A stretch of DNA of 64,000 nt from assembly GCA_016789785.1 (NCBI GenBank), contig JAEUQE010000002.1:43927-107926 (forward strand). Reading direction: 5' to 3'. The stretch's first letter is position 1; every line of letters starts with the position of its first letter. The notes under the pieces were generated by a model. The model was not told the DNA's origin, did no database searches, and saw nothing but the letters and a program-made list of their open reading frames with translations. A program made the translations under genes and the position numbers. The stretch comes from Bryobacterales bacterium. Lineage in GTDB: Bacteria > Acidobacteriota > Terriglobia > Bryobacterales > Bryobacteraceae. This document shows, piece after piece, positions 19,901-26,617 of this stretch.

Positions 19901-20243
19901 CGTCGGCGCGTATCGCGTCACGAAAGGCGTGGGCACGCACACCACATGGTTTGATCCATCGGCGTTCGCACAGCCCGCGGCAGGAACGTTCGGAACAGTA
20001 GGACGCAACACGTTTACGGGTCCGGGGCTGTTCAACCTGGATGCGTCTCTATTCCGCAAGTTTGCCATCACGGAGCGGTTCGTTGCGGAGCTTCGGGTGG
20101 AGAGCTTCAACTTCACGAACACACCGAAATTCAACAATCCGAATGGCGACATCACCAGTCCGAACTTCGGACGGGTGGTCGGCGCGCAGGGTCCGCCCAA
20201 CGGTCCTCGCGAATTCCAGATCGGATTGAAAGTTACGTTCTAA
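16968..20243 (+). CDS. Oar-like TonB-dependent receptor with carboxypeptidase-regulatory domain (2)
   Basis: 1091 residues from ATG 16968, selected for the GAAAGGGG ribosome site 7 nt upstream and because signal peptide MVNHVLGLLILLFSAQFAFS starts there. Regulatory beta-sandwich about 22-105 (GTLVGTVSDSSGALVANAKV); plug about 115-235 ([39 protein letters not shown]). The barrel ends in FQIGLKVTF. Its plug lacks the LPLNGR box seen in receptors 3 and 5, having MPLAYNRN instead, so it probably belongs to another subfamily. A terminator-like hairpin follows. Confidence 0.9.
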   Translation: MVNHVLGLLILLFSAQFAFSQAVNGTLVGTVSDSSGALVANAKVTLVATQTGISQTAQTNQSGNYSFPNLQPGLYRVEVEITGFRKAIRDQIDVLVNSTARADLTLQPGQINESITVAAEAAVLQTDRSDTGRKIETKTLADMPLAYNRNFQNLVNLVPGATRSFRPHSEFFNVQDSLSTRVNGQSRLSNNVQLEGVDNNHRTGLLTAMIPSIEALQTVDVTTSNYEAELGRAGGAVMNVNFKSGTNDLHGSVYHFNRVSRLAARPFFANSKPVTTVNNFGFTLGGPIVKNKIFYFANYQGIRDRRGDFHQATIPMMAFRQGNLNWSRGTDIYDPATGSADGTNRTPFANRTIPTSRISPIARRILELIPAPVNSAELQNFQTSTVRQKDTNGGDIKVDWQLTDKDRVSIRYSRQDSEIFDPPIYGVRGGGIRDFAGTGIQRATNGAINYTRVWSPSLVTEVRTGIMYYRNDAQNADINLKTSEELGIPGVNVSDFTGGISNIQINGFSNPVVGYSASLPWERGETNLNFIVNNTKIIGNHTIKFGVDYRRNRDELLQNQTFNPRGRFNFREGTTILAVRNAAGQLATGSPQSFANSFASFLLDAPNELGRDLPLIFPTFLQNPFFSYVQDKWQVSQKLTVDIGVRHELWPPPLPRVRGGFSNFIPFTNSLEVAGVGNIPMNLGRKTYWTSFAPRFGMAYRFNEKTVFRGGYGISWVPLADNGYAFNFPVRENNSFQAASAFVTAGSMREGFPAFRPFPVPSSGIINPAPASVFNYIRPDVREAYVQSWNIAVQRQLPRSLVFEVAYVGNKGTGITGVENMNPGLSIGDGANGQPFNRLFGRRDAINNIYFGTNSNYHSMQVKLDRRFSNGFALTTAYTWAKAIDSIGADNGGFRYYINPSRNRGRADGDVRHVFVQSYIYELPFGKGKQMLTSGPAAWIAGGWQLNGVLTAQTGGPFNLGVPGGIVNAPGNSNDPNLVGAYRVTKGVGTHTTWFDPSAFAQPAAGTFGTVGRNTFTGPGLFNLDASLFRKFAITERFVAELRVESFNFTNTPKFNNPNGDITSPNFGRVVGAQGPPNGPREFQIGLKVTF

Positions 20244-20264
20244 TTTTGAAAGTTAACTTCACGA

Positions 20265-20303
20265 AAGCGCCGGCAGGGCACGGAAAAGCCTTGACCGGCG
20301 CTT
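20265..20303. terminator. Hairpin between convergent genes
   Basis: Perfect 9-bp stem AAGCGCCGG / CCGGCGCTT around a 21-nt loop, lying between the receptor stop (20243) and the stop of the broken gene (20310). Short T-rich runs exist on both sides, so it may end transcription from either direction. No strong U-tract, so efficiency is doubtful. Confidence 0.5.
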
Positions 20304-20309
20304 CGCGTT

Positions 20310-21022
20310 TCAGACCTCTGTAAAGTACTCGATCTCGCGGCGGTAGGTTCGCGAGTACCCACTATCGGCGGTGACGGTCTTATCGATCCAATTGCCGCGC
20401 CCGTCATAGCTGTACCTGAAGTGCGAAGTCTCGCCATCAATGGTGGATTCGACGAGATCGCCTTCTCCGTTCTACTGATTGAGAGTGCGATGCAGCGGGG
20501 AACCTGCAAAGGAAGCTGTTGTCTCCGCGATGCGGCCTGCGGAATCGTAGGCGAATTCGACAGAGAACATCGCCCCCTCGCCGCCTTGTGACGCGCGAAT
20601 GATGCGGCCTTGCGCGTCGCACACATAGGCAACTGAAATCACTGGGCCGCCGTGACGGTCTATGAAATCCGTCCGCGAAGGAACACCTGCTCATCGAAGA
20701 ACGTCTTCGCGGTGGCGGCGCCGAACGTGCCGAATCCTGTGCCGTGAAGTGGCGGCATGGTCCACGACGACAGGGCCGACACATCGTCGACACGAACCCC
20801 GGTTGAGCAGTCGTCCGTGGGTGGGGAGGGCATCGATTGAGACCATTCTTCGACCGTCTGGCCGCCCTGCCGCCGTACCTTGCGCCACTGCCGAATTGCG
20901 CCGGCGGAGTCAAACACGTACTGTTCGCTGACTTCGGAGTCCGGTCCGTCCGCCCAGGTCGTGACGGCGCTCCGCACCGGCCCGCGCAATTCACATCTCT
21001 CCCGATTGCTGGTCTGGGGCAT
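20310..21022 (-). pseudogene. Broken YD/RHS-repeat-like gene (frameshift plus nonsense codon)
   Basis: A good start exists at ATG 21022 with AAAGGAGG 8 nt upstream. The first 110 or so codons read on (YVFDSAGAIRQWRKV ... AKTFFDEQ) and hit TAG at 20660. One base out of frame, starting within about 10 codons of that point, the protein resumes: DFIDRHGGPVISVAYVCDAQ, FAYDSAGRIAETT. It then meets a second stop, TAG at LNQ-stop-NGEGDL where Tyr (TAC) would fit, and continues FRYSYDGRGNWIDKT to a proper TGA at 20310. The YxYDxxGR/N motifs are YD (RHS-type) repeats, consistent with a short secreted or cytoplasmic YD-repeat protein. Two independent lesions make decay likelier than a single sequencing error. 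Confidence 0.72.
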
Positions 21023-21220
21023 CGGGCTTCCTCCTTTCTGCCCATGCTAACGCCAATACGGCCCGCTTTCGAAGTTCGGCCCCGCATTTCCGAGGGGTGA
21101 ACGATCGAGAACTTCCGGCCTGTTTTGCCGCTGCCGAAGCTTGTTGCGGCGGAAGTTATCGATTGTTCAACCTCGGAAGTACCAACTTCGAAAACACGCC
21201 ATAAATGAAGAGTATTGCGC

Positions 21221-22291
21221 CTACGCCAGCGTTAACCCCGCCTGCGCCTTCAAATCGTACCCCGCAAACTCCCCCCGGGCGAACTTCGGAAACGCCGCAG
21301 CGGCGATCATCGCGGCATTGTCCGTCGAAAGCGCTGGCTGCGGAAAGAACACACCATACGGCAACTGCGCCTTGTACGCCGCCGCGCGCAGTCCCGCATT
21401 GCAGGCCACTCCACCCGTCACCACCCACGACCTCGCAGCGATCGTCTCCGCCGCCATCTCGGCCCGTGTGAGTAATTCGCGGATCACCGTGTGCTGGAAC
21501 GATGCAATCAGGTCGAGCGTCGCCGCCGGCGTCACCGACAGCCACTCCTCCATCGAAGGCCGCGGCTTCGTTCGCATCAGTTCCCTGCGCGCTTCAATCT
21601 CCGCCGTCATGCCGTGAGATTCCACCCATCGCAGCACGGCCGTCTTCAGGCCGCTGAAACTGAAGTCGAGCACATTGCCTTTCATTTTCGCGAACGGGAA
21701 ACGCACGCCCTCCGGATTGCCATGTGCCGCCAACTGATCCAGCACCGGCCCACCGGGATAGTTGTAGCCAAGCAGCTTCGCCACCTTATCGTAAGCCTCG
21801 CCCGCGGCATCATCCCGAGTGCGGCCCAACAGCCGGTAGCGAAACTCCGCGTTGATCTCAAACAGATGCGTATGTCCCCCGCTCACCACAAGCGCGAGTG
21901 CCGGGAATTCCAGTTGCGTCCCCGCCTCCATCACGACCGCATGAATGTGCCCCTCCAGATGATTCACGCCAATCAGCGGCAGATTGCGCGACATCGCAAT
22001 CGCCTTCGCATAGACGATGCCCGCCAGTAGCGATCCCACCAATCCCGGCCCTCGCGTCACAGCCACCGCGGCAAGATCGGAGTACGAACAACAGGCCTGT
22101 TCCATCGCCTGCCGCACCACAGGAACAATCGCCCGCAAGTGCTCCCGCGAGGCCAGTTCGGGCACCACGCCGCCATACTTGCCATGCACTTCGAGTTGCG
22201 ATGACACAATGCTCGAAAGCACCCGGCTGCCATCTTCCACAACGGCGGCCGCCGTCTCATCACACGAGGATTCAATGCCAAGAATGCGCAA
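21221..22291 (-). CDS. tsaD: tRNA N6-adenosine threonylcarbamoyltransferase
   Basis: 356 residues from TTG 22291 (family N-terminus [18 protein letters not shown]); the frame is open 84 codons further up, but that part overlaps queA antisense. TsaD transfers the threonylcarbamoyl group from TC-AMP to A37 of ANN-decoding tRNAs, with TsaB/E. The ASKHA fold is clear: GIESSCDE phosphate loop, metal-binding NHLEGHIHA (HxxxH), [27 protein letters not shown], and [13 protein letters not shown]. Length is normal. The start is only 20 bp from the divergent queA start, so both promoters must reach into the neighbouring coding region, or one gene is read from further away. Confidence 0.95.
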   Translation of the reverse strand: MRILGIESSCDETAAAVVEDGSRVLSSIVSSQLEVHGKYGGVVPELASREHLRAIVPVVRQAMEQACCSYSDLAAVAVTRGPGLVGSLLAGIVYAKAIAMSRNLPLIGVNHLEGHIHAVVMEAGTQLEFPALALVVSGGHTHLFEINAEFRYRLLGRTRDDAAGEAYDKVAKLLGYNYPGGPVLDQLAAHGNPEGVRFPFAKMKGNVLDFSFSGLKTAVLRWVESHGMTAEIEARRELMRTKPRPSMEEWLSVTPAATLDLIASFQHTVIRELLTRAEMAAETIAARSWVVTGGVACNAGLRAAAYKAQLPYGVFFPQPALSTDNAAMIAAAAFPKFARGEFAGYDLKAQAGLTLA

Positions 22292-22311
22292 CTTGCTATT
22301 GTAGCGGCTGG

Positions 22312-23376
22312 ATGGATCTCTCCGAATTTCACTACGATCTGCCCGAAGATCGCATTGCACAACAACCCTTGGAAGACCGCGCCGCGTCGCGCATGCTTGT
22401 CGTTCACCGCAAGGAACAACGTTGGGAAGACCGCCGCTTTCGCGAGTTCCCGTCATTCGTTCAGCCCGGCGATGTGATCGTGCTGAACAATTCGAAAGTG
22501 CTCCCCGCAAGGCTGTTCGGACACAGGATGGGCGCGCGTTCACTCGCCATCGGCCGCAACAATGCGAAACTCCATGAGCATCTCAGCGGGAAGGTGGAAG
22601 TCCTGCTCGTGCGCGCGGCGAAAGAAGATCCGCTCACGTGGCAAGTGCTCGCGCGGCCCGGCCGCAAACTCCGCATCGGAGAGCGGATCCGTTTCTCGCC
22701 ACGCCTCCATGCCGAGATCGTCGAGCGCGGCGACTTCGGCGAACGCACACTGCGCTTCGAAGTGGAGGGCGACTTCTTCGAAGCATTGAACGAAGCGGGG
22801 CACATGCCGCTGCCGCCTTACATCCACCGGCCCGACACTCGCAACGATCAGTCGCGATATCAGACCGTGTATGCAAGCTCAGCCGGATCCGTGGCCGCGC
22901 CCACTGCTGGTTTGCACTTCACCCCGGAAATCCTTGCACAATGCGAACAGGCCGGAGCATCGCTCGCGCAGGTGACGCTGCATGTCGGGCTCGGAACCTT
23001 TCAGCCACTACACACCAACGTCGTCGAAGACGTGAAACTGCACAGCGAGTTCTATCAGGTGCATCCGGACGCGGCACGGCAGATCCGCTCCGCGCAGCGT
23101 GTAATTGGGGTCGGCACAACCTCCGTGCGCACGGTGGAGACGCTGGCAGCGAAGGATTGGCAGCAACTGGAAGGTGACACCGGGCTATTCATCTATCCCG
23201 GCTATCGCTATCATCGGATCGACGCCATGCTCACGAATTTCCATTTGCCGCAGTCGAGCCTGTTGCTGCTAGTCTGCGCGCTTGCTGGCAAGGACCTCAT
23301 GCTCGCCGCTTACCGGCATGCCGTGGAAGCGAAGTACCGCTTCTACAGCTATGGCGACTGCATGCTGATTCTCTAA
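22312..23376 (+). CDS. queA: S-adenosylmethionine:tRNA ribosyltransferase-isomerase
   Basis: 354 residues from ATG 22312 ([20 protein letters not shown], the family N-terminus). QueA moves the ribosyl group of SAM onto preQ1 at position 34 of GUN-anticodon tRNAs to form epoxyqueuosine. Family blocks are all present: [99 protein letters not shown]. Divergent from tsaD, another tRNA-modification gene. Other queuosine genes (tgt, queC-G) are not in the window. The stop lies 5 bp from the convergent phosphodiesterase stop. Confidence 0.95.
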   Translation: MDLSEFHYDLPEDRIAQQPLEDRAASRMLVVHRKEQRWEDRRFREFPSFVQPGDVIVLNNSKVLPARLFGHRMGARSLAIGRNNAKLHEHLSGKVEVLLVRAAKEDPLTWQVLARPGRKLRIGERIRFSPRLHAEIVERGDFGERTLRFEVEGDFFEALNEAGHMPLPPYIHRPDTRNDQSRYQTVYASSAGSVAAPTAGLHFTPEILAQCEQAGASLAQVTLHVGLGTFQPLHTNVVEDVKLHSEFYQVHPDAARQIRSAQRVIGVGTTSVRTVETLAAKDWQQLEGDTGLFIYPGYRYHRIDAMLTNFHLPQSSLLLLVCALAGKDLMLAAYRHAVEAKYRFYSYGDCMLIL

Positions 23377-23380
23377 GCCG

Positions 23381-24163
23381 CTACTTCCCCCCGACCGTGT
23401 AGCGCTTCACGTGCTTCGCGCGCCCCGTCTCCCGATCCGCTTCAACGATCACTCCATGCAGTTCCGGCTGACCCTTCGCCGTCTCAAACCGCACCGGCAT
23501 CGACGTCAGAAACTTGCGGATCACCGGCTCCCGGTCCACTCCAATCACGCTCTCGTACGGGCCCGTCATCCCAGCGTCCGTTTGATACGCCGTGCCTTGA
23601 TTCAAGATCCGTGTGTCGGCGGTAGGCACATGCGTATGCGTGCCGACCACCGCGGTCACACGGCCATCCAGATACCATCCCATCGCGGTCTTCTCGCTCG
23701 TGAGTTCCGCGTGAAAATCAACGAACTTGATCTTCACCGTGGGATCCAGGCTGGCGAGCAGAGCGTCGGCCTTTCGAAAAGGGCAATCCGTGGAAGGCAT
23801 GTACGACCGGCCTTGCAGATTCATCACCGCGCACGGCACACCATTGCGCGCCGTCACCACAACCAGTCCCTTGCCCGGTAACTCCTCCGCGTAGTTCGCC
23901 GGCCGCAGCAACCGCGGTTGCTTCTCGAAATAATCGTAGATTTCGCGCTTGTCCCAGATGTGATTGCCCGAGGTCAGCACATCGATCTTCAATGCGAAAA
24001 GCTCATCGGCCAGCGCCGGCGTCAACCCAAAGCCGCCCGCCGCGTTCTCCGCGTTGGCGATCACGAAGTCGATACCTTCGCTCTCCACAATGAACGAAAG
24101 GTGATCGGCGACCATCCTTCTGCCAGGCGAGGCGAAGATGTCGCCAATGAAGAGTATTCGCAT
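23381..24163 (-). CDS. YmdB/TIGR00282-family metallophosphoesterase
   Basis: 260 residues, normal for the family. All metal-binding blocks are visible: GDIFASPGRRMV (first Asp), NAENAAGGFGLT (Glu/Asn), TSGNHIWDKRE (Asn-His), FVDFHAELTSEK (His), and GTHTHVPTAD (His-x-His). Bacillus YmdB is a 2',3'-cyclic nucleotide phosphodiesterase acting in biofilm and sporulation decisions. In other phyla the role is unknown, though the gene often lies near recA/rny. Here it sits between queA and selD on its own transcript. Confidence 0.88.
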   Translation of the reverse strand: MRILFIGDIFASPGRRMVADHLSFIVESEGIDFVIANAENAAGGFGLTPALADELFALKIDVLTSGNHIWDKREIYDYFEKQPRLLRPANYAEELPGKGLVVVTARNGVPCAVMNLQGRSYMPSTDCPFRKADALLASLDPTVKIKFVDFHAELTSEKTAMGWYLDGRVTAVVGTHTHVPTADTRILNQGTAYQTDAGMTGPYESVIGVDREPVIRKFLTSMPVRFETAKGQPELHGVIVEADRETGRAKHVKRYTVGGK

Positions 24164-24214
24164 GAAAAGGAACTGAGGAGAACGTCAAAGGAGCGCACCA
24201 CTGGGCCGTGTCCA

Positions 24215-24366
24215 CCTCTGTAAAATTGATCCCCTAAGAAAAGGGGGGAATCCTCCGGGCGTCTTTAGGCTTCTCCATTCGCGCTATCGCGGGAGCTTGC
24301 TCACCGACGCATCTAGATTTGCGAGCCGGACTCCAAGGCTATGCTATAGGATCAATTTTTTAGAGG
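24215..24366. mobile_element. Possible MITE-like element with 18-bp terminal inverted repeats
   Basis: The ends CCTCTGTAAAATTGATCC (24215-24232) and, inverted, CCTCTAAAAAATTGATCC (24349-24366) match at 16 of 18 bases, enclosing 116 bp of non-coding DNA. The interior has a CCCCT/AGGGG hairpin near the left end. No target-site duplication is evident. It occupies most of the gap between the phosphodiesterase and selD, so it may lie in the selD leader. It could instead be a relic or just a long RNA stem. Confidence 0.4.
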
Positions 24367-24458
24367 CTTCCCACCTGCTTTGCAGGAACGCTCCTGACCA
24401 AGCATACCATGAGATTCTTTGAAGTCCTCCAGTACCTTTCAGCTAAACTTGAGAGAGT

Positions 24459-25469
24459 ATGTCCACGGTGCGCCTCACGGCCCACGTGAAAGCTGCTGGT
24501 TGAGCATCGAAGTTGAGTCCAAAGGTTTTGGACCAGGTGCTGCGGCAGCTTCCCCGATACGCCGATCCCAACGTGCTGGTAGGCTTCGATACGTCCGACG
24601 ACGCGGGCGTCTACCGGTTGAGCCCGGAGTGTGCCCTTGTACAAACCGTCGACTTCTTCACGCCCATCGTGGATGATCCGTTCACCTTCGGCGCCATCGC
24701 GGCCTCCAACTCCTTGAGCGACGTGTATGCCATGGGCGGCCGCCCCATCACCGCGCTCTCGGTGGTGTGTTATCCCAACAAGGGCGACATGGATGTTCTT
24801 GCGGCCATTCTGCAAGGCGGCGCCTCGAAGATGCACGAAGCAGGCTGCCCCGTCGTTGGCGGACACAGCGTCTCCGATGATGAGGTCAAGTTCGGCTATT
24901 CGGTCACTGGCCTTGTGCACCCCGATCGCGTCTGGAGCAATGCCGGCGCGCGCGTGGGCGACGTTCTCCTCTTCTCAAAGGCCATCGGAACCGGCGTCAT
25001 CGCGACTGCCCTCAAGCGCGGCATCGCCACCGAAGAACATGTCCAGGGCGCCATCTCGAGCATGCTCACCCTCAACAAGGCCACTGCGGAATCGCTTGCC
25101 GGCGCAATCGTGCACGGGTGCACCGACATTACCGGCTTCGGCCTGATCGGCCATGCGCGCGAACTCGCCCTCGGCAGTAACGTCACCGTCGAGATCGAAG
25201 CCAGCCGCGTCCCTCTGCTGGCCGGAGCGCTCGAGTATGCGCAAAACGGCGCCACACCCGGCGGTCTGAAAAACAATCGCGACTTCGCTTCCTGTGATGT
25301 CGAGATGCCACCGGACATCTCCCCCGCATTGGAAGCGCTGCTCTATGATCCGCAGACCTCCGGCGGTCTCCTGATTGCCCTCCCGGAACCCGAGGCCGCC
25401 CGCGTGCCCGGCCTGCCCCGCATTGGCCGCGTCGCGCCGCGTCAGAAGAAGGCCGTTCGAATCCTATGA
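24459..25469 (+). CDS. selD: Selenide, water dikinase, selenocysteine-containing
   Basis: 336 residues if the in-frame TGA at 24501-24503 is read as selenocysteine (residue 15). The N-terminus then reads STVRLTAHVKAAGUASKLSP, the exact place of the catalytic Cys/Sec and the Lys three residues later in SelD. Downstream: FDTSDDAGVYRL, ALVQTVDFFTPIVDDPFTFG, NSLSDVYAMGGRPITAL, GGHSVSDDEVKFG, TDITGFGLIGHARE and a C-terminal DPQTSGGLL, all family blocks. SelD makes selenophosphate from selenide and ATP for Sec-tRNA and selenouridine synthesis. A conventional call would start at 24513 and lose the active site. The stop overlaps pyrF by 4 bp (ATGA), so they are translationally coupled. Only a weak ribosome site (GAGAG) precedes the ATG. 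Confidence 0.9.
24501..24533 (+). promoter_or_regulatory. Sec UGA codon with bacterial SECIS-like hairpin
   Basis: After the UGA (24501-24503) a perfect 7-bp stem GTCCAAA / TTTGGAC (24517-24523, 24527-24533) carries the loop GGU, which begins 21 nt past the UGA. Published bacterial SECIS rules ask for an apical loop 16-37 nt from the UGA with G in its first two positions; this fits. It would recruit SelB with Sec-tRNA. Confidence 0.75.
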
Positions 25470-26173
25470 GCAATCCCATCATCGTGGCCCTTGATGTGCC
25501 CTCCGGCGCCGAGGCCAGACACCTCGTCTCTCAACTCGGCGATGCGGTTGGTTTCTACAAGGTCGGCATGGAACTCTACGCGGCCGAAGGCATCGCATTC
25601 GTCGACGAGTTGCTCGCTTCCGGCTACCGCGTGTTCCTCGACCTGAAGTTCTACGACATCCCGGAAACCGTCAAGCGAGCCACCGCGCAAGTGGCCCAAC
25701 GTGGCGTCCAGTTGCTCACCGTGCATGGAAGCAACGCCGTGATGCGCGCTGCCATCGAAGGCCGCGGCGATGCGCTCCTGAAACTTCTCGGCGTGACGGT
25801 CCTGACGAGCTTTGATGAGTCCGATCTGGCGGACCTCGGCTATCCGTGCCCGGTCAGCGACCTGGTCGCCCTGCGCGTGCGCAAGGCGAAGGAGGCGGGC
25901 ATTGATGGAATCGTGTGCTCCCCGCTTGAAGCGTCGATGGTGCGCCAGACGTTGGGTCCGCAAGCGCTCGTCGTGACGCCGGGAGTCCGGTCGGCTGGTG
26001 CCGGCAAAGGCGATCAGAAGCGGGTGGCGACACCCGCGGAAGCAATTCGGAGCGGCGCCTCGCATCTCGTGATCGGCCGCCAGATCACACGTTCCGAGGA
26101 TCCAAGGGCCGAAGCACTCCGCATCCTTGATGAGATCGCACAGGCGGCCCCAGTTGGTCACAACACGCCGTAA
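25466..26173 (+). CDS. pyrF: Orotidine 5'-phosphate decarboxylase
   Basis: 235 residues, a standard-length TIM-barrel decarboxylase converting OMP to UMP, the last step of pyrimidine synthesis. Seen: IIVALDVPSG, FYKVGMELY (substrate Lys), the catalytic DLKFYDIPETV (Asp59, Lys61, Asp64), LLTVHG, VTVLTS, VTPGVRSAG and HLVIGRQITRSEDP (phosphate-binding Arg). It begins inside the selD stop (ATGA overlap), a coupling with no obvious metabolic reason. Its last 16 bp overlap the convergent antitoxin-like gene. Confidence 0.95.
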   Translation: MSNPIIVALDVPSGAEARHLVSQLGDAVGFYKVGMELYAAEGIAFVDELLASGYRVFLDLKFYDIPETVKRATAQVAQRGVQLLTVHGSNAVMRAAIEGRGDALLKLLGVTVLTSFDESDLADLGYPCPVSDLVALRVRKAKEAGIDGIVCSPLEASMVRQTLGPQALVVTPGVRSAGAGKGDQKRVATPAEAIRSGASHLVIGRQITRSEDPRAEALRILDEIAQAAPVGHNTP

Positions 26174-26358
26174 TCCAGACGCTCAAGCACCTCCAGAACC
26201 GCTCTGCATCCATCCGCGCTACCCATGAGGGAGACTGGCGTGGCGTAGTCAAGTGCGCGGACAGGGGTTCCCAGCCAACGCATGGCTTTCGCCTTGTCCC
26301 CGATCACTTCCTCGGCACGGCGGAAAACAGCTTCCTTCGACGCACACGCCTTCGCCAT
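26158..26358 (-). CDS. Small MbcA/ParS/Xre-type (DUF2384) antitoxin-like protein, no toxin partner
   Basis: 66 residues from ATG 26358, with GTAGGAG 8 nt upstream. The whole protein corresponds to the DUF2384 toxin-binding domain: FRRAEEVIGDKAKAMRWLG, TPVRALDYATPVSLMGS, AVLEVLERLDYGVL. The final L-x-R-x-xYG is the family hallmark. In RES-Xre systems a longer antitoxin with an N-terminal HTH precedes a RES-domain NAD-degrading toxin. Here the HTH is absent and the gene runs into pyrF with no RES gene on either side. It may be a solitary antidote, a truncated remnant, or a domain used elsewhere. Confidence 0.7.
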   Translation of the reverse strand: MAKACASKEAVFRRAEEVIGDKAKAMRWLGTPVRALDYATPVSLMGSADGCRAVLEVLERLDYGVL

Positions 26359-26434
26359 TGAAATGCTCCTACTGCAATCCTAGCCGACCAGAAGGAGCCG
26401 TCGGTTGCCACATGGTCTACGTGCTCCGGCACAA

Positions 26435-26488
26435 GCTCACGGTAACGCAGGCCCCCAGGCCTGCCGCGTCCCCTCTCCAGGGGACGCC
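26435..26488 (+). repeat. Two-hairpin intergenic repeat, copy 3
   Basis: GCTCACGGTAACGC lead, stem GCAGGCC / GGCCTGC (loop CCCA), then stem GCGTCCCC / GGGGACGC. Same order and polarity as the copies at 63.4 and 63.7 kb; lacks the GGGCGGGCGCAGATC tail. Confidence 0.8.
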
Positions 26489-26526
26489 AGCAACACCCGA
26501 TCACCCTGCAAACGGCGTGATGCCCT

Positions 26527-26617
26527 TCATGTCGTCCACGAAAACAGCCGCAGCGCCCGACCCCGTTCCACTAACCTCGTGCAAGAAACGGCTCCACAAA
26601 AGTCGGTCCGCCATCAA
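26527..26617 (-). pseudogene. Remnant of a membrane glycosyltransferase 3' end
   Basis: Read on the minus strand the last 15 codons give ERGRALRLFSWTT-stop, nearly the same as the end of the glycosyltransferase at 28425 (EQGRAVRLFSWKE-stop). Just before it, another frame reads GGPTFVEPFLARG, resembling SGPIFMESFPYTRS about 40 residues from that protein's end. The segment between the two is missing. This is best read as a decayed, internally deleted copy of a related gene. Too short for certainty. Confidence 0.5.

Noticed and set aside
24224..24458. tRNA-Sec (selC) near selD
   Set aside because: No TCA anticodon stem-loop with a T arm (GTTCGA) and long variable arm could be built on either strand.
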